DNA of 64,000 bases, taken from the NCBI GenBank assembly GCA_008933995.1, contig WARS01000063.1:784001-848000 (forward strand), read 5' to 3'. The position numbers and the translations under genes were made by a program. This document shows, in pieces, positions 46,545 to 56,544 of the stretch; positions within the stretch are counted from its first letter, which is position 1; each line of letters starts with the position of its first letter. This DNA comes from Datnioides undecimradiatus (taxonomy: Eukaryota > Chordata > Actinopteri > Lobotiformes > Datnioididae). The notes under the pieces are model-generated. The model ran no database searches. It was not told the origin of the DNA and saw only the letters and a program-made list of their open reading frames with translations.

Positions 46545-48335
46545 CTAAGCAGAAGGAAACTGTAGGTGCAACACCACAAACGATCACTTACTTGATCGGT
46601 TGCTTAAAAATGGTAGGCACAGCCATTTTAATTAAGATTTGGGTGGCTAAAATCTGATTCTGCATGAAAACGTCCCATATCTCCCATATTTAACCTCGAA
46701 TTCATGCCGTCAGTTGTCTGCAACGTCCTTTTCTCAGTAAATCCTGCCCATCTGGCGTCGCAGCAGGTTACAACAAACCATTAAATCTCTGTGTATACGC
46801 TATTTTAACCGTTCGGTTAAAGAGAGAAGGAAGGAAGGTGTGTTAATGAAAGATGCAAGAAGACATGAGCAAAACTCGTTAAGACCGACCCTAGTGCTCC
46901 TCACACATTAAAACCAGCTGGTACCCACTATATGCCCATAGTTACCTGTATGTTTAGGGGCCCATAGCTGTAGGCTAAGAGCCTGGTATGTGTGCAGACA
47001 TGGTGTGTCTGTGCCTCTAATGTGCGTGTGCATTTATGTGAAAGGTGCATGTTTGAGCTCCAGGGGCAGAGAGGGGGTCTGGCGGGGAGCTGAGGTCCAG
47101 ACGGGAGGCCTCTTCGGCAGCCGCGCGTGGGCCGGAGCCCTGCCTCTCTCCTCCACACCTCCAGGCTGTCACAGAGGTCCTGCAGCGCTGCAGTGTTTTA
47201 CCGAAACAGGACGGCAGAAACACAGTTGCAGCTGCTGCAGAAGTTACCAGCAACTGTCAAATCGAATGTAACCCTGGGACCAAAACATGGCGTAGAAAGA
47301 ATATTGGAAGCAGGAGCTCTCAGACAGATGTGGCTTGTGCTGTTTTGTGCTTTGGATGATTTATTAAAATGTCACACAGGCCATTAGTTTGGCTACCACT
47401 GCTCAAGAAGGACACTCTGGTAATATCCTCTTAGAGGGAGAAGGGGCAGACTGCTGGTTTGGTTTTTGGGCGCTGGTGACTTATGAAAAACAGCGTCTGA
47501 GGTGGCGTTGGCGAGGAAACCAGATCCCGTTTGCAGAGTGAAAAACACGATTCAGCGAGTCAGCATAAAGTCAGTTAGTTTTCCTCAGCGCTCAGCGAGA
47601 TGGGAAATTCGGCCCACATGTGGACGCCGAGCACGCTCGGCGAGGTTGGCAGAGTCTGAGCATTGTTCGCAGTCATCGGCTAATCAGATTACTGCGCTTT
47701 AACCAATGGGATGCACAGTAGAGTCTCAGCAGCACCAATGCCAATCTGTCTCTGTTTGGAAAGCCTCTTGTTGCCAATATCTGACCAATTGATCGATAAA
47801 TCAAAACAGTGAAGAAGCAGCAGGGCTTCCCACCGGAGCTTGGCACACTTAAAGGACTAATACAGTATTTTTCAAGCTTGATTTCCAAATAATAGCCGAA
47901 AATGCTTCGTCTGTGTCGACCTCCTGCCAGCCTGTCGACGAGTGTTCGATCGCTTTGCCAGAAGCTGCAGGAAAGGTCTGTCGGTATCTTGACGAGGCTC
48001 TGTTACGGCTTCGAAGTCCAATTTTGCCTTTACCCTTGCTTCTGTCGAGAGAGGTGGGTCTAAAATGAGATGTCGGGTGACGTCAATGAGGAGCGGGAAT
48101 CAATGGGTGCCTGGAGGATCCAAGTTGAGGTGGATGGGGGGGTCAAACTGAGGCAGGTCTTTACCCCAGGAGGCCGCCCCTCGTGTCCCCTGTGGAACCA
48201 AAACTCAACGTTAACGTGTTTTAACGTATTAAAGTCAACGGACGCAGCCCCGTTACAGAGACCTGACGTCAGCCTGACCTGGCGTACTTGTTTTAATCCA
48301 GGTTATGAACTAAACTGGGAAGTTTTCACAGCGTT
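46545..48335. other. No gene recognised
   Basis: Overlapping frames of 76 to 93 codons at 46928-47387 oppose each other on both strands. 47500-47710 is a low-repeat segment with TAATCAGATTA and a CCAAT word (47702). No bounded exon. Confidence 0.4.
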
Positions 48336-48337
48336 GC

Positions 48338-48400
48338 TGTTGTTACCATGACAACGAGGGTCACCTGACTCTGGATCTGCTCTCCACAGAGGTTAACAGG
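48338..48400 (+). repeat. Dispersed repeat fragment, inverted copy of 43800-43858
   Basis: GTTACCATGACAACGAGGG, TCACCTGAC and CTGCTCTCCAC mirror the minus strand of 43800-43858. Confidence 0.65.
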
Positions 48401-48546
48401 ACGGGTTTAAAGCTCAAACCTGTCATTTGTTTGCAGAGTGAGGAGACCGGGTTGCAGATTGGCAATTACTCACCCACCCAGTTAGACACCCGCTGAGATT
48501 TGTGGCAACTTTGGTGAACCCCTGATTTTTCACATTATTCATATAT

Positions 48547-48715
48547 ATTAGCGCTAAACACGTGCAAAGTAGCTATATTAGCATGCAGACATGCTAAATT
48601 AAGATGGCTAACAGTGTGAAAGTTAGCTCCTGAGCAAAAGCATGTTAGCATTCTTGTTTTGGGTGTGTTAGCATGCTGTTATTAGCATTTAGCACTAGCG
48701 TAGCTGTAAATTGCC
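48547..48715 (+). repeat. GTTAGCATGCTAAC-type repeat copy
   Basis: TTAGCGCTAAACACGTGCAA, TTAGCATGCAGACATGCTAA, GTGTTAGCATGCTG and TTATTAGCATTTAGCACTAG follow the family order seen at 27714-27872. Confidence 0.65.
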
Positions 48716-48781
48716 ACATTATAGTGGTTTCCCAGCTTCCAGGAGGTCAAGCTGTGACCGTCAGTGTTGTAGAGAGATACC

Positions 48782-48807
48782 GAGAGAGAGAGAGAGAGAG
48801 AGAGAGG
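48782..48807 (+). repeat. (GA)n microsatellite
   Basis: Pure (GA)n tract of about 26 bp. Confidence 0.95.
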
Positions 48808-48809
48808 AC

Positions 48810-49470
48810 CAAAGGATCTCTGGCAGCTCAGTTGGACTCTCTGATATCTGAGGTCTCAGAGTTGTCAAAGCAACATTTTGCATCCATTAACTGTTCTGAC
48901 AGACAATGAAAGCCAGACGACAAAACTTACATTTTAAAATCCAAAAATATCAAAATATAGTTTCTTCTCTGGCTTTGAAAACCTCGAAACATCGCCGCCC
49001 AACACACCACAAGCGGAGCTTTTATGTCTCTGCAGGCTGAATTTTCAAGGACGCATTTACAGACTCGTGGTTTTGGCGGTGGATTTACATGCTGTATATA
49101 AAAAAGTGCAGTAAACAGTGCGTTAAATCCCTCCACAATACGTTTAATTCCTTTAAAACGGTGATCCGGAGCACAAATTACATACTTCTGTTAATTTTCT
49201 TCTGGCTGGGACGGTTATGGAAGGAAAGGGAACGCTAACCTCTACCATCTGCAAAGCCTGGGAGCAGCAATGCCCAACATTATATCATACAGTCCACAAC
49301 ATCAGCAGGAACTTATGGTTCAGAGAGAAGCTTTTAAATCCGAAAAACCCCTTTTTTGTCTTGCATGTTGATACCTGAACTCGCCTCGTTCCCTAAAACA
49401 TCTTTTGGAGCGCCACCAGATCTTGGGCTGTTTGCGCTTTTGAAACGTGGCATGTTTGGGATTATGTTTG
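48810..49470. other. No gene recognised
   Basis: Unique-looking sequence left of the CpG-rich block; no exon or repeat called. Confidence 0.4.
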
Positions 49471-49474
49471 TCAT

Positions 49475-49640
49475 GAGCAAAGCGGAGTCGGGCGCGCGGA
49501 TGTGTCTGTGCAGCGGCGGGCGGCCGCGGGGCACGACGGTGACGGCCCCAACGAAACGACGTCTCGGGTGGATGAGGAGCGAGGCTTCGGCTCCGGCTCT
49601 GATGTGGATGAACGCATGCAGAGTCTCCACGCGTAAACAA
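49475..49640. promoter_or_regulatory. CpG-dense segment with ORFs open on both strands
   Basis: About 17 CpG fall within 49482-49576, far above the surrounding sequence. Frames of 61 to 126 codons are open on both strands, including minus-strand LLIHPRRRFVGAVTVVPRGR. Being open in several frames at once points to base composition rather than coding. CpG density of this kind in fish often marks unmethylated promoters or exons. Confidence 0.35.
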
Positions 49641-49663
49641 ACAGATATGTTAGCAATAATGTG

Positions 49664-49665
<2 letters not shown>

Positions 49666-49698
<33 letters not shown>

Positions 49699-49829
49699 AT
49701 TTAAACTATGGGGTTTGTGGAGACAGACACACTTGACCCTTTAAGTCTAAAGTCTACAGTTTAAGGTAAGGGTTGCAGAGAGTTAAGGTAATGAGTGTAT
49801 TTACTCAATGATGGTCCCCACAAAGATAG

Positions 49830-49863
<34 letters not shown>

Positions 49864-49985
49864 TGCAGACCAGATTGTGATTTTCTCCAGCAGCGAATTG
49901 GCGAGTTTGTTAAAACAACATTTTATATCTCCCATCCAAGACCACAGTGACCAGCCAAGTGCGTTCGACCTCCACACACACATTA

Positions 49986-50017
<32 letters not shown>

Positions 50018-50029
50018 ACACACACACAC
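49666..50029. repeat. Microsatellite cluster: (TG)n, (TG)n, (CA)n
   Basis: (TG)n at 49666-49695 and 49831-49862, (CA)n with TA interruption at 49986-50029. The second TG and the CA tract are inverted relative to each other. Confidence 0.95.
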
Positions 50030-50149
50030 GGGGGAGTTGTGTAACAGAGTGAACAGGAGTGCATCCCTGTTTCCAGATGCAGAGAGATGGAAAGAAAGAA
50101 AGCAGCAGAAGAAGAAGATGATGGGCGGACGAGCCTCCTGGACGCTGTG

Positions 50150-50480
50150 AGGTTTGTCGAACGCGGTGAAAGTGATTTTTAATCGCCGCGGTCCCCGGCG
50201 CCACATCACGGCGAGCTGCCCCAACAGCTCAGACGTGCAGGAGGTCGTTTTGTTGCAGCGAGGCTTCAACTCCGCGCTGATTCGGCAGAAACCAGGCGAT
50301 GAAGCAGCCGATCCAACGGACAGGTCAGCGCCGCAGTGACGTTAATCAGGCTAAAGGTGTGAAGCCACTGCAGCGCCGCCCTGGTTTCCAAGATGGCGGC
50401 CGCCAAAAATCCCAAACTCGGGGCCTCAAAGCGCTCGTCAAGGCGCAAATGAGAGGCTGCACAGTTTAAACCCAGCGTCT
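50150..50480. promoter_or_regulatory. CpG-rich segment with perfect YY1-type motif
   Basis: CpG-rich throughout. CAAGATGGCGGCCGCC at 50390-50405 matches the YY1 consensus, and a CRE-like GTGACGTTA lies at 50336-50344. These are promoter-associated motifs; no start site or conserved exon was identified. Confidence 0.35.
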
Positions 50481-50928
50481 GAAGCCGCTCGGTGAGAAAA
50501 TGGATGTTTGCTCGGAAAATTGATTTTTATGGATTTCATTTTAATAATTTACACCCGATGGCTGAGGCGCAGTCTCTCCCACCCTGCACCTCCTCTCTCG
50601 TTGCTCCTGCTCCCCTTCCCGACCACCTGCATCCTCGCCTCTTTACCTCCCATCATCCTCCGCTTCTCTTCTTCTCCTCCTTCCTCCCTTACCTCCATCT
50701 TCCTGTTACCTCTCCCTCCTTGTTTCCTCTCTCCTCGTCCTCTTCCGTCTCTCGAACTCACAAAAACTCGACTTGACGGATGAAAAAAAGCGAAAGAAAA
50801 CAAATAAAAGCGGGAGAAAAAAAGGAAAAAAGGAGTTTGACAGCAGTTTGCTCTGCTGCTCACATCCAGTCGTCCTGGCCAGACACCGACGGGTGGCTTT
50901 CATACCTACTAATAAACTTGTTTCCATC

Positions 50929-51087
50929 ACACACACACACACACACACACACACACCAGGAACATAACGTTGGCTTGTTTCAAGTTGGGACCATAAAACT
51001 CAAACACACTCACCAAAACACACGCTCTAAGGCGGCTGCGTTGAAGCTCGGCCAACCGTGTTCTCTGGCGAGCGGCGGGGCACCCTT

Positions 51088-51121
<34 letters not shown>
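50929..51121. repeat. (CA)n and (TG)n microsatellites
   Basis: (CA)n at 50929-50957 and (TG)n at 51090-51121, inverted relative to each other. Reading through them gives 113- and 137-codon spurious frames. Confidence 0.95.
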
Positions 51122-51277
51122 TTGATACCCCTACAGCCTTTGCGATATATCCCCGAGATCAGTCGCCATGCCAACGCCGGTCAACAAACAGGCGACGGGC
51201 ATTATGCTCTCAGTCTTGTGTCTCCTCGTCTGGGGCCGGTCCCGCCGATAAAGTTTCTACAAAAGTCAAAAAGGAGG

Positions 51278-51352
51278 GAGAGAGAGAGAGAGAGAGAGAG
51301 AGGCGCAAACCTCAGCATCTCTCAGTGTCTCTCTCTCTCTCTCTCTCTCTCT
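51278..51352. repeat. (GA)12 and (CT)12 inverted pair
   Basis: (AG)n at 51278-51302 and (CT)n at 51328-51352 are mutually complementary and separated by 25 nt. Perfect 25-bp stem possible; homopurine strands also allow triplex (H-DNA) formation. Confidence 0.95.
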
Positions 51353-51489
51353 GGGTCCAAAGTTGTAAAAACAAACCGAACGCTGCCTTTAATCATTTTT
51401 ATTCGCGCGAGGACGTGAAGAGGCTTCGCTCCAGAACAGAAGAAACTCGTCCAACGCTTAAAAAAAAATAAATTATTCACACCTACTCT

Positions 51490-51775
51490 CACAAAACGCC
51501 CGCTGGCGTGAAGCGAAGCACGTTGTGGGATGTTGTTACGACGGCGGTGAGTCATCTCGTCGGGCTCGTCTTGGCTCGCCGAAACCTGGTGATGTTCGGA
51601 TGGAATCGCCTGCACGTTTTGAAATATCGACGGATAAATGCGAGGTACCGGCGCCCGGGCGCGGCGGGAGGTTTGCTGTGGAGACGGCTGACGTACGGCG
51701 GCTCTTTCAGGCCAAACTTCAAAGAGAACAGACTGAGAATTTGTGCAAAAGCGGGCGGATGAGCCGTGCGTGTTG
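51490..51775. promoter_or_regulatory. CpG-rich segment with long overlapping plus-strand frames
   Basis: Dense CpG with two overlapping plus-strand frames of 84 and 83 codons (51508-51762 and 51525-51776). The second contains MESPARFEISTDKCEV and ADVRRLFQAKLQREQTENLC, protein-like but unrecognised. No strong acceptor or donor bounds it; ends at TGA. It may be a CpG island rather than a gene. Confidence 0.25.
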
Positions 51776-52030
51776 ATGTTAGCCTGCAGCAGAGTGAAGA
51801 GACGCTGAAAACACTTATTTAACCTGGGCGCCAGTTTCGTTTTGTTTTCACAAACTCGCCGCGTTGATGCATCCTGCGGCGACCCGGCGTCTTTTCAACC
51901 TCAGAGACGGAGAAAACATGGCAGCCGCCTCCCGCCACAGAGCCTCGTTCTGCAATTAAGAGGAAACCGCCTTGTTTTGTTGGTCGTCTTCTTTTTTAAT
52001 CTGCGCTGACGCTGCTGCAGCCGGTGGGAG

Positions 52031-52063
52031 CCAATCACAACACGGCTGCTGAAAGGGGGCGGG
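52031..52063 (+). promoter_or_regulatory. CCAAT box and GC box 20 bp apart
   Basis: GAGCCAATCAC (CCAATCA at 52031) and GGGGGCGGG (52055-52063) in promoter-like spacing inside the CpG-rich 49.5-52.4 kb block. This suggests a TATA-less promoter, but no first exon could be confirmed on either strand. Confidence 0.35.
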
Positions 52064-52628
52064 ACCTTGTGGTAATCAGTGAAGTTCGCAGACACAAGGG
52101 GCCCCGACCGTCAAAACCAAATGAAACCTGAGTGCAGATGAAAGGTCCGGGGACTGTGCGGTGTAACGCTCGCCTTCAGGTTCGTGTGTGAAAGCGCTGT
52201 TCGCTCGTCAGACGAGGCGCCGTCACCACGGAGATGCAGCTTTAACTCCTCCGTTAGATGCGGGGGACAGTCTGCAGGCGACCGGCGTTGCTTCTGCAGG
52301 AGCGCAGACGTTTGCAGCTGTTCTGTGAGGTTCTGGGGATGTAAATGTTCCTCCAGCGGGTCAAAGTGGCACACATCCATCTTTGCCGTCACCATGACGA
52401 CACTCACCAGTTGCCCCCTCATCCCTCTCTTTCTCTACCCCTCTGCTGGGAGGTAACCACGGTAACCGGCAAGGTCAGGAACCCGGCGTGTGCCACAGTT
52501 GTCCGACCGCTCAGACGATGCAGCGTGATAGCGAAGCGTGTGTGTGTGTGTGTACCGATGTTCACACACACACAGAAGCGCCTTTATGCTGTTCACCAAA
52601 TGGAAGCAGTTGTCAGGCAGCTGTGTGT

Positions 52629-52629
<1 letters not shown>

Positions 52630-52669
<40 letters not shown>

Positions 52670-52758
52670 GTTTCTCCCAGTGAACCTGGTTCCCATTGCC
52701 TTGGGTGGAGATGGAAGCTGCCAGTTGGACATCGCCCAAGTGAAACACTGAAAGAGAC

Positions 52759-52801
<43 letters not shown>
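52630..52801. repeat. (CA)19 and (TG)20 inverted pair
   Basis: (CA)n at 52630-52667 and (TG)n at 52761-52801, separated by 93 bp. Complementary over nearly 40 bp. The 178-codon minus-strand frame here is read-through. Confidence 0.95.
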
Positions 52802-52803
<2 letters not shown>

Positions 52804-52997
52804 ACAGAAAGTGATGGAATAGTTAAACAGTAGCCGAGCTCCACAATATATTTCACTTCATAGACGAACACGTTGTTTGCAAACCAGGAAGAAGAAACAT
52901 GAGAGTGGAAGACACGACGGCACACGAACGCACCGTCACTCCACTGTCCATCAAACACAGACGTGCAAAGACAAAAATTAGTTATCGGCTTCACTTC

Positions 52998-53273
52998 CTG
53001 ACTCTGGATCAGCTGTAAGACACATTTCTGTGTGTCAGCAGCTTGATAAACTGACTCTGGATCAGCTGTAAGACACATTTCTGTGTGTCCAGCTTGATAA
53101 ACTGACTCTGGATCAGCTGTAAGACACATTTCTGTGCTCCTCTTTTCAGCCGCTGCTTGTTTTTAACTCTGTATCTGAAGCAGATGAAGGATTTCAGTCG
53201 TCGGACGTCTGGATCTGAAGTTATCAGAGAAACAAGCTGAGCAAACGTTAGCAGCAGCTCGGCTCGCCCCTCC
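52998..53273 (-). repeat. Young dispersed repeat with tandem units (copy B of the inverted pair)
   Basis: Reverse complement of 132-431. Tandem units (plus-strand start CTGACTCTGGATCAGC) begin at 52998, 53051 and 53102, giving spacings of 53 and 51 bp; the 2-bp deletion makes one junction in frame. The flanking unique part to about 53273 reads as identical to copy A apart from the 3-nt indel. The outermost unit is cut at GAGTCAG, 15-20 bp earlier than in copy A. Confidence 0.85.
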
Positions 53274-53387
53274 CCATACGTGCCTAACGTGTGTTTTTGT
53301 GCTTCGCATAAAAGGAGAGCGACGCGGGGGTGAGACAAATGACAGAGTGCCGTGATATTAAAGGGTTATCTACTGTGTGTTACAGCA

Positions 53388-53541
53388 ACACACACACACA
53401 CACACACACAGAGGGAAATCTGGACAGTCGACTTCTGTCTCATCTCGTCATCTCGTGGTTGTCGTGGTTCACAGTCGGGTGTATTTATCTTTAACCATCC
53501 ACACCGAGGCAGGAAGAGACAGCTGGAGCGGGGGGGGGGGG
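53388..53541. repeat. (CA)n tract and G12 homopolymer
   Basis: (CA)n at 53388-53410 and an uninterrupted run of 12 G at 53530-53541. Confidence 0.95.
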
Positions 53542-54010
53542 AATTGGAAAATAGCAGGGTGAGACGGAGGTTGGAAAAATATACAAGAGAAAACGTCTCT
53601 TTGACCCGTTTGATGGACAGATGAAGGACAGGATACATGGCCGAGCTTAAAGAGAGAGCTTGTGTATAATGAGGACAAGTCAGGCTGTTGTATCAAAGGT
53701 GGAAAGGAGAAAGAGGGCAGGGCACGGACGGAGAAGAGAAATCTACAAAGTGTTAAAGCAGAAACACTTCTGTGCAACATTAAAAGTTACTGAAGATTTG
53801 ACTCTAGCCACTGTTTCGAAGTAGTAACCTTGTGCAGCCATGCACCGCTCCTGCAGCGCCTGAATCGCTCACTGGAAGCCCTGTAATGCAAACACGCCAA
53901 GCACCGTCTGCAAACTCTGCAAAATGCCCAAAGACACGAGGGTTTAGAGCACAGCTGATGATTTTCATCAGATGATGTCGGCTCAGTTCGGCTTTACGGG
54001 ACGGGGAAAC

Positions 54011-54350
54011 GACAGTATTCTGTAAAACTGTGCTAACATAGACAAAAATAGAGGTTTTAATCCTTTTCTTAAAGGTCAGTTATACACTTAGAGAGATTTT
54101 AATGGAGGGCAGAGGAAGAACATGAGCAAACATAACGGGAAAACAAATTTAAAATCAAGATTTTAATCCTCTTGCCTGTTTTTATCTTCCCTAACGACCA
54201 TTAAAGGAGGAAAGAAGGAAGTATTAGCAAACATCAGGCGATAACAGGGCGTCCAGTGCTCTGCAAAACTGTGCAAATGTACATTTAGAGTCTGATTTAT
54301 GCAGCTAAAATAGACGTTAATGGAGGAACAAAGCAAAAAAAGAGCAAAGA
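54011..54350 (+). repeat. Degenerate tandem repeat, period about 105 bp with a 240-bp higher repeat
   Basis: TTTTAATCC recurs at about 54056 and 54161; (T)TAATGGAGG/TAAAGGAGG followed by GAGCAAA/TAGCAAA recurs at about 54100, 54203 and 54319; CTGTAAAACTGTGC/CTGCAAAACTGTGC recurs at about 54020 and 54260. Diverged by substitutions and indels. Confidence 0.55.
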
Positions 54351-54369
54351 TCAAACTTTTGAATGGTAG

Positions 54370-54371
<2 letters not shown>

Positions 54372-54415
<44 letters not shown>

Positions 54416-54562
54416 AGAGAGTGAGAGATGGGAGAGATCATCCAGGGGACACGCAGACAACCAGAGATGGACGGAGAGGGTGCAGAGAGAGTGATGAAAT
54501 GGTGTGCAACCATCGGACCGTCCCAGCAGAGACACCAGACTGCATGCCAAGGTGTGTGTGTC

Positions 54563-54606
<44 letters not shown>

Positions 54607-54646
54607 AGAGAGAGAGGCATATGTTAAATGTGAGAGATTGTGTAAG

Positions 54647-54704
<58 letters not shown>

Positions 54705-54893
54705 ATGCTCCAGGCTCACATATGAAACCAATCGTCTCCCAGTGAAGTTTAGATGGACTCCACCACATTTTATTAACATGAAGATAAATGGACCAATTAT
54801 AAAGCTTCACAACACACCAACAGCCTGCTACTTGTCTTTGTGTGTGTGAGTGTGTGTGTGTGTGAGTGTGAGTGTGAGAGTGTGTGTGTGTCA
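54372..54893. repeat. Long (TG)n array cluster
   Basis: (TG)n at 54372-54414, 54552-54599 (interrupted by TCTT), 54649-54701 and an AG-interrupted TG array at 54839-54893, all in the same orientation. They generate the longest frame in the window (247 codons, minus), which is His-Thr read-through. Confidence 0.95.
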
Positions 54894-55092
54894 GTGCCAT
54901 CCACATCTGCGTATGTTTATCACATCATTGAGGAGAGACAGGGAGAAAGAGGAGTTGATGAGGATGATTGTGTTCTTCCAGCCGACCACGTCTGTCTTGG
55001 CTACCAGAGGAACCGTGTTTGACTCATTTCAAACAAACCAAAAGCCACGAGCGAGGAAGGTGAAACGGGAACTCGCGTGGCCAGGAGAGAAA

Positions 55093-55174
55093 ATGGCGAC
55101 ATCCGGAGGCCGAGACGGGGAGTCGAGTTCTGCACAAGCCCCAGAAACCGAGACGCAAATCCAGCGCCAATCCG
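55093..55174 (+). CDS. Possible ATG-containing first exon (unidentified)
   Basis: An ATG in good context (GAAAATGGCG) opens MATSGGRDGESSSAQA, then PETETQIQRQS, ending at CAATCCG|GTACGC, a plausible but non-consensus donor. The local sequence is CpG-rich with balanced codons and no tandem repeats. The frame stays open for 13 codons past the donor. No downstream exon or family was recognised, so this may be chance. Confidence 0.22.
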
Positions 55175-55873
55175 GTACGCTCATGATTTTTCAGGTATTT
55201 TTAACTTTATGAACACATTTTTTAGTTAGTATTTAATTATTATTTGGTAGATTAACCATGTTCCTTGTATCTCCTCTGAACCTGAGTGTAGATACCCATC
55301 AGAAACCCAACGAGGAACCAATGGAGCCCTGGTGTTTCAGACTCTGATGAACCCACAACAGGTTTAAATGCGACTCATCAGTCTGTTAGACCTAAGGAAG
55401 CCTTCTGCAGGTCCAGCTGCCCTCAGTCACATTCACACTTCAGGTCAGTGGACGACCCACTCACACAGATCAAATGATGCCTGTTGACGGTCTGCAGGAC
55501 AAGGAAACCCACGTTAACCTTGTTGAACTCCGCTTTTTCCGATCTCTCAAACTCTGGTTGGGTCCGGACATAAAAGCAGGGTCTTGTCCGGAACCAACGA
55601 ATCAAAAACAACGGGGATGCATCGCTCAACGTGAACAGGGCGGATTCAACTAACGACTGGTGAGTGACACTAGATAATGATCAACTACTGATAACGGCTA
55701 AGAGAAAACTGAGCCAACCAACCACCACAATCAAGTCGAATCTCAGGGAAACCTGCTTTAAGGGAAGGGGTCGGTCGGGTCAGCGATCACCTTTATATCC
55801 CTTCTTCAAACGCACTTCATGTGGAGAGCCTTTTCTGACTTTAAGTGAGTTTTAACTGTTTTTTATCTGGTTT

Positions 55874-56430
55874 AAAGGGGACGTATTATGAAAAACAGGC
55901 CGACCAGCTCAGAGAGTGAGGGAGGCAGACAGGTCCTGCATCGTCTCTGCAGCCCACCCTCTGGTAACATGGGGCTCCTACAGGCCGTTCAGATCCAGCT
56001 CCTGTCGTTACGTAACCACAGGAGTGATTCACAGAGGCCGTCCTCCTCTGAGTGAAACCGCTGAGAGGGGGCGTTCATCCCGCTAGGTGAAGCTCTCTGT
56101 TTCCGGCGGTGAGCTAGCGGTGTGTGGCGATGTCGTCGGTCAGAGCCGGACATGCAGACTGCTCTGTTGTTGGTTGTAAACACCAACACAAATGCTGATA
56201 TTCTGTCCCAGCCCCAGAAGACCAGAGGAGACCGTGGCTGCGTTTGATTCTTTCCAACCGTTTCCTCCGCTGCTCGCCGTCAGACTCTGGGTCGTAGCTG
56301 TAGCGTACAGCCGTAAATGTTTTTCTGTTTGCGCTCATTTGCTCTGATTCGGTTGTAAGAAACAAATTGGCGCAGTCAAAGAGGGAATCACCAGAATGAA
56401 TTTGGTTTATTTGGTTCATAGAAAGTCAAC
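55874..56430 (+). pseudogene. Decayed THAP-type zinc-finger fragment of a P-element-like transposon
   Basis: From an ATG at 56130 the frame reads MSSVRAGHAD then CSVVGCKHQHKC, a stop (TGA 56196-56198), then YSVPAPEDQRRPWLRLIL. This fits the first half of a THAP (C2CH) DNA-binding domain: C-x4-C, a proline after the linker and the conserved tryptophan. Further on, 56325-56385 in shifting frames gives C-A-H then SDSVVRN..Q, suggesting the C..H half and following helix. The upstream TTTAAAGGGGACGTATTATG (from about 55873) resembles the 5' start of known fish non-autonomous elements associated with such ORFs. It is inactive: premature stops and frameshifts. Minus-strand ORF 56114-56419 is the shadow. 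Confidence 0.5.
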
Positions 56431-56474
56431 AAACTCGACCCCGACCACATCCTGGAGCTCTGTTGTCTTAAATG

Positions 56475-56540
56475 TGCTTTGTGGGAGTTTTTCCTTATCT
56501 GGACCAAGGGTCACAGGATAGAAGATGCTGTAAAGCTGCA
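56475..56540 (+). repeat. Dispersed repeat fragment (GGGAGTTTTTCCTTATCTGG type)
   Basis: GGGAGTTTTTCCTTATCTGG, CCAAGGGTCACAGGATAGA and AGATGCTGTAAAGCTGC resemble the tail of a common teleost repeat, immediately right of the THAP fragment. Confidence 0.6.
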
Positions 56541-56544
56541 TAAA

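Noticed and set aside
52593-53129. 178-codon minus-strand ORF with repeated CLTADPESVYQA
   Set aside because: Combines the 53-bp tandem units in a second frame with CA/TG read-through. The repeat itself is annotated instead.
54163-54906. 247-codon minus-strand ORF, the longest in the window
   Set aside because: It is read-through of three (TG)n arrays (His-Thr runs) joined by unrelated sequence.
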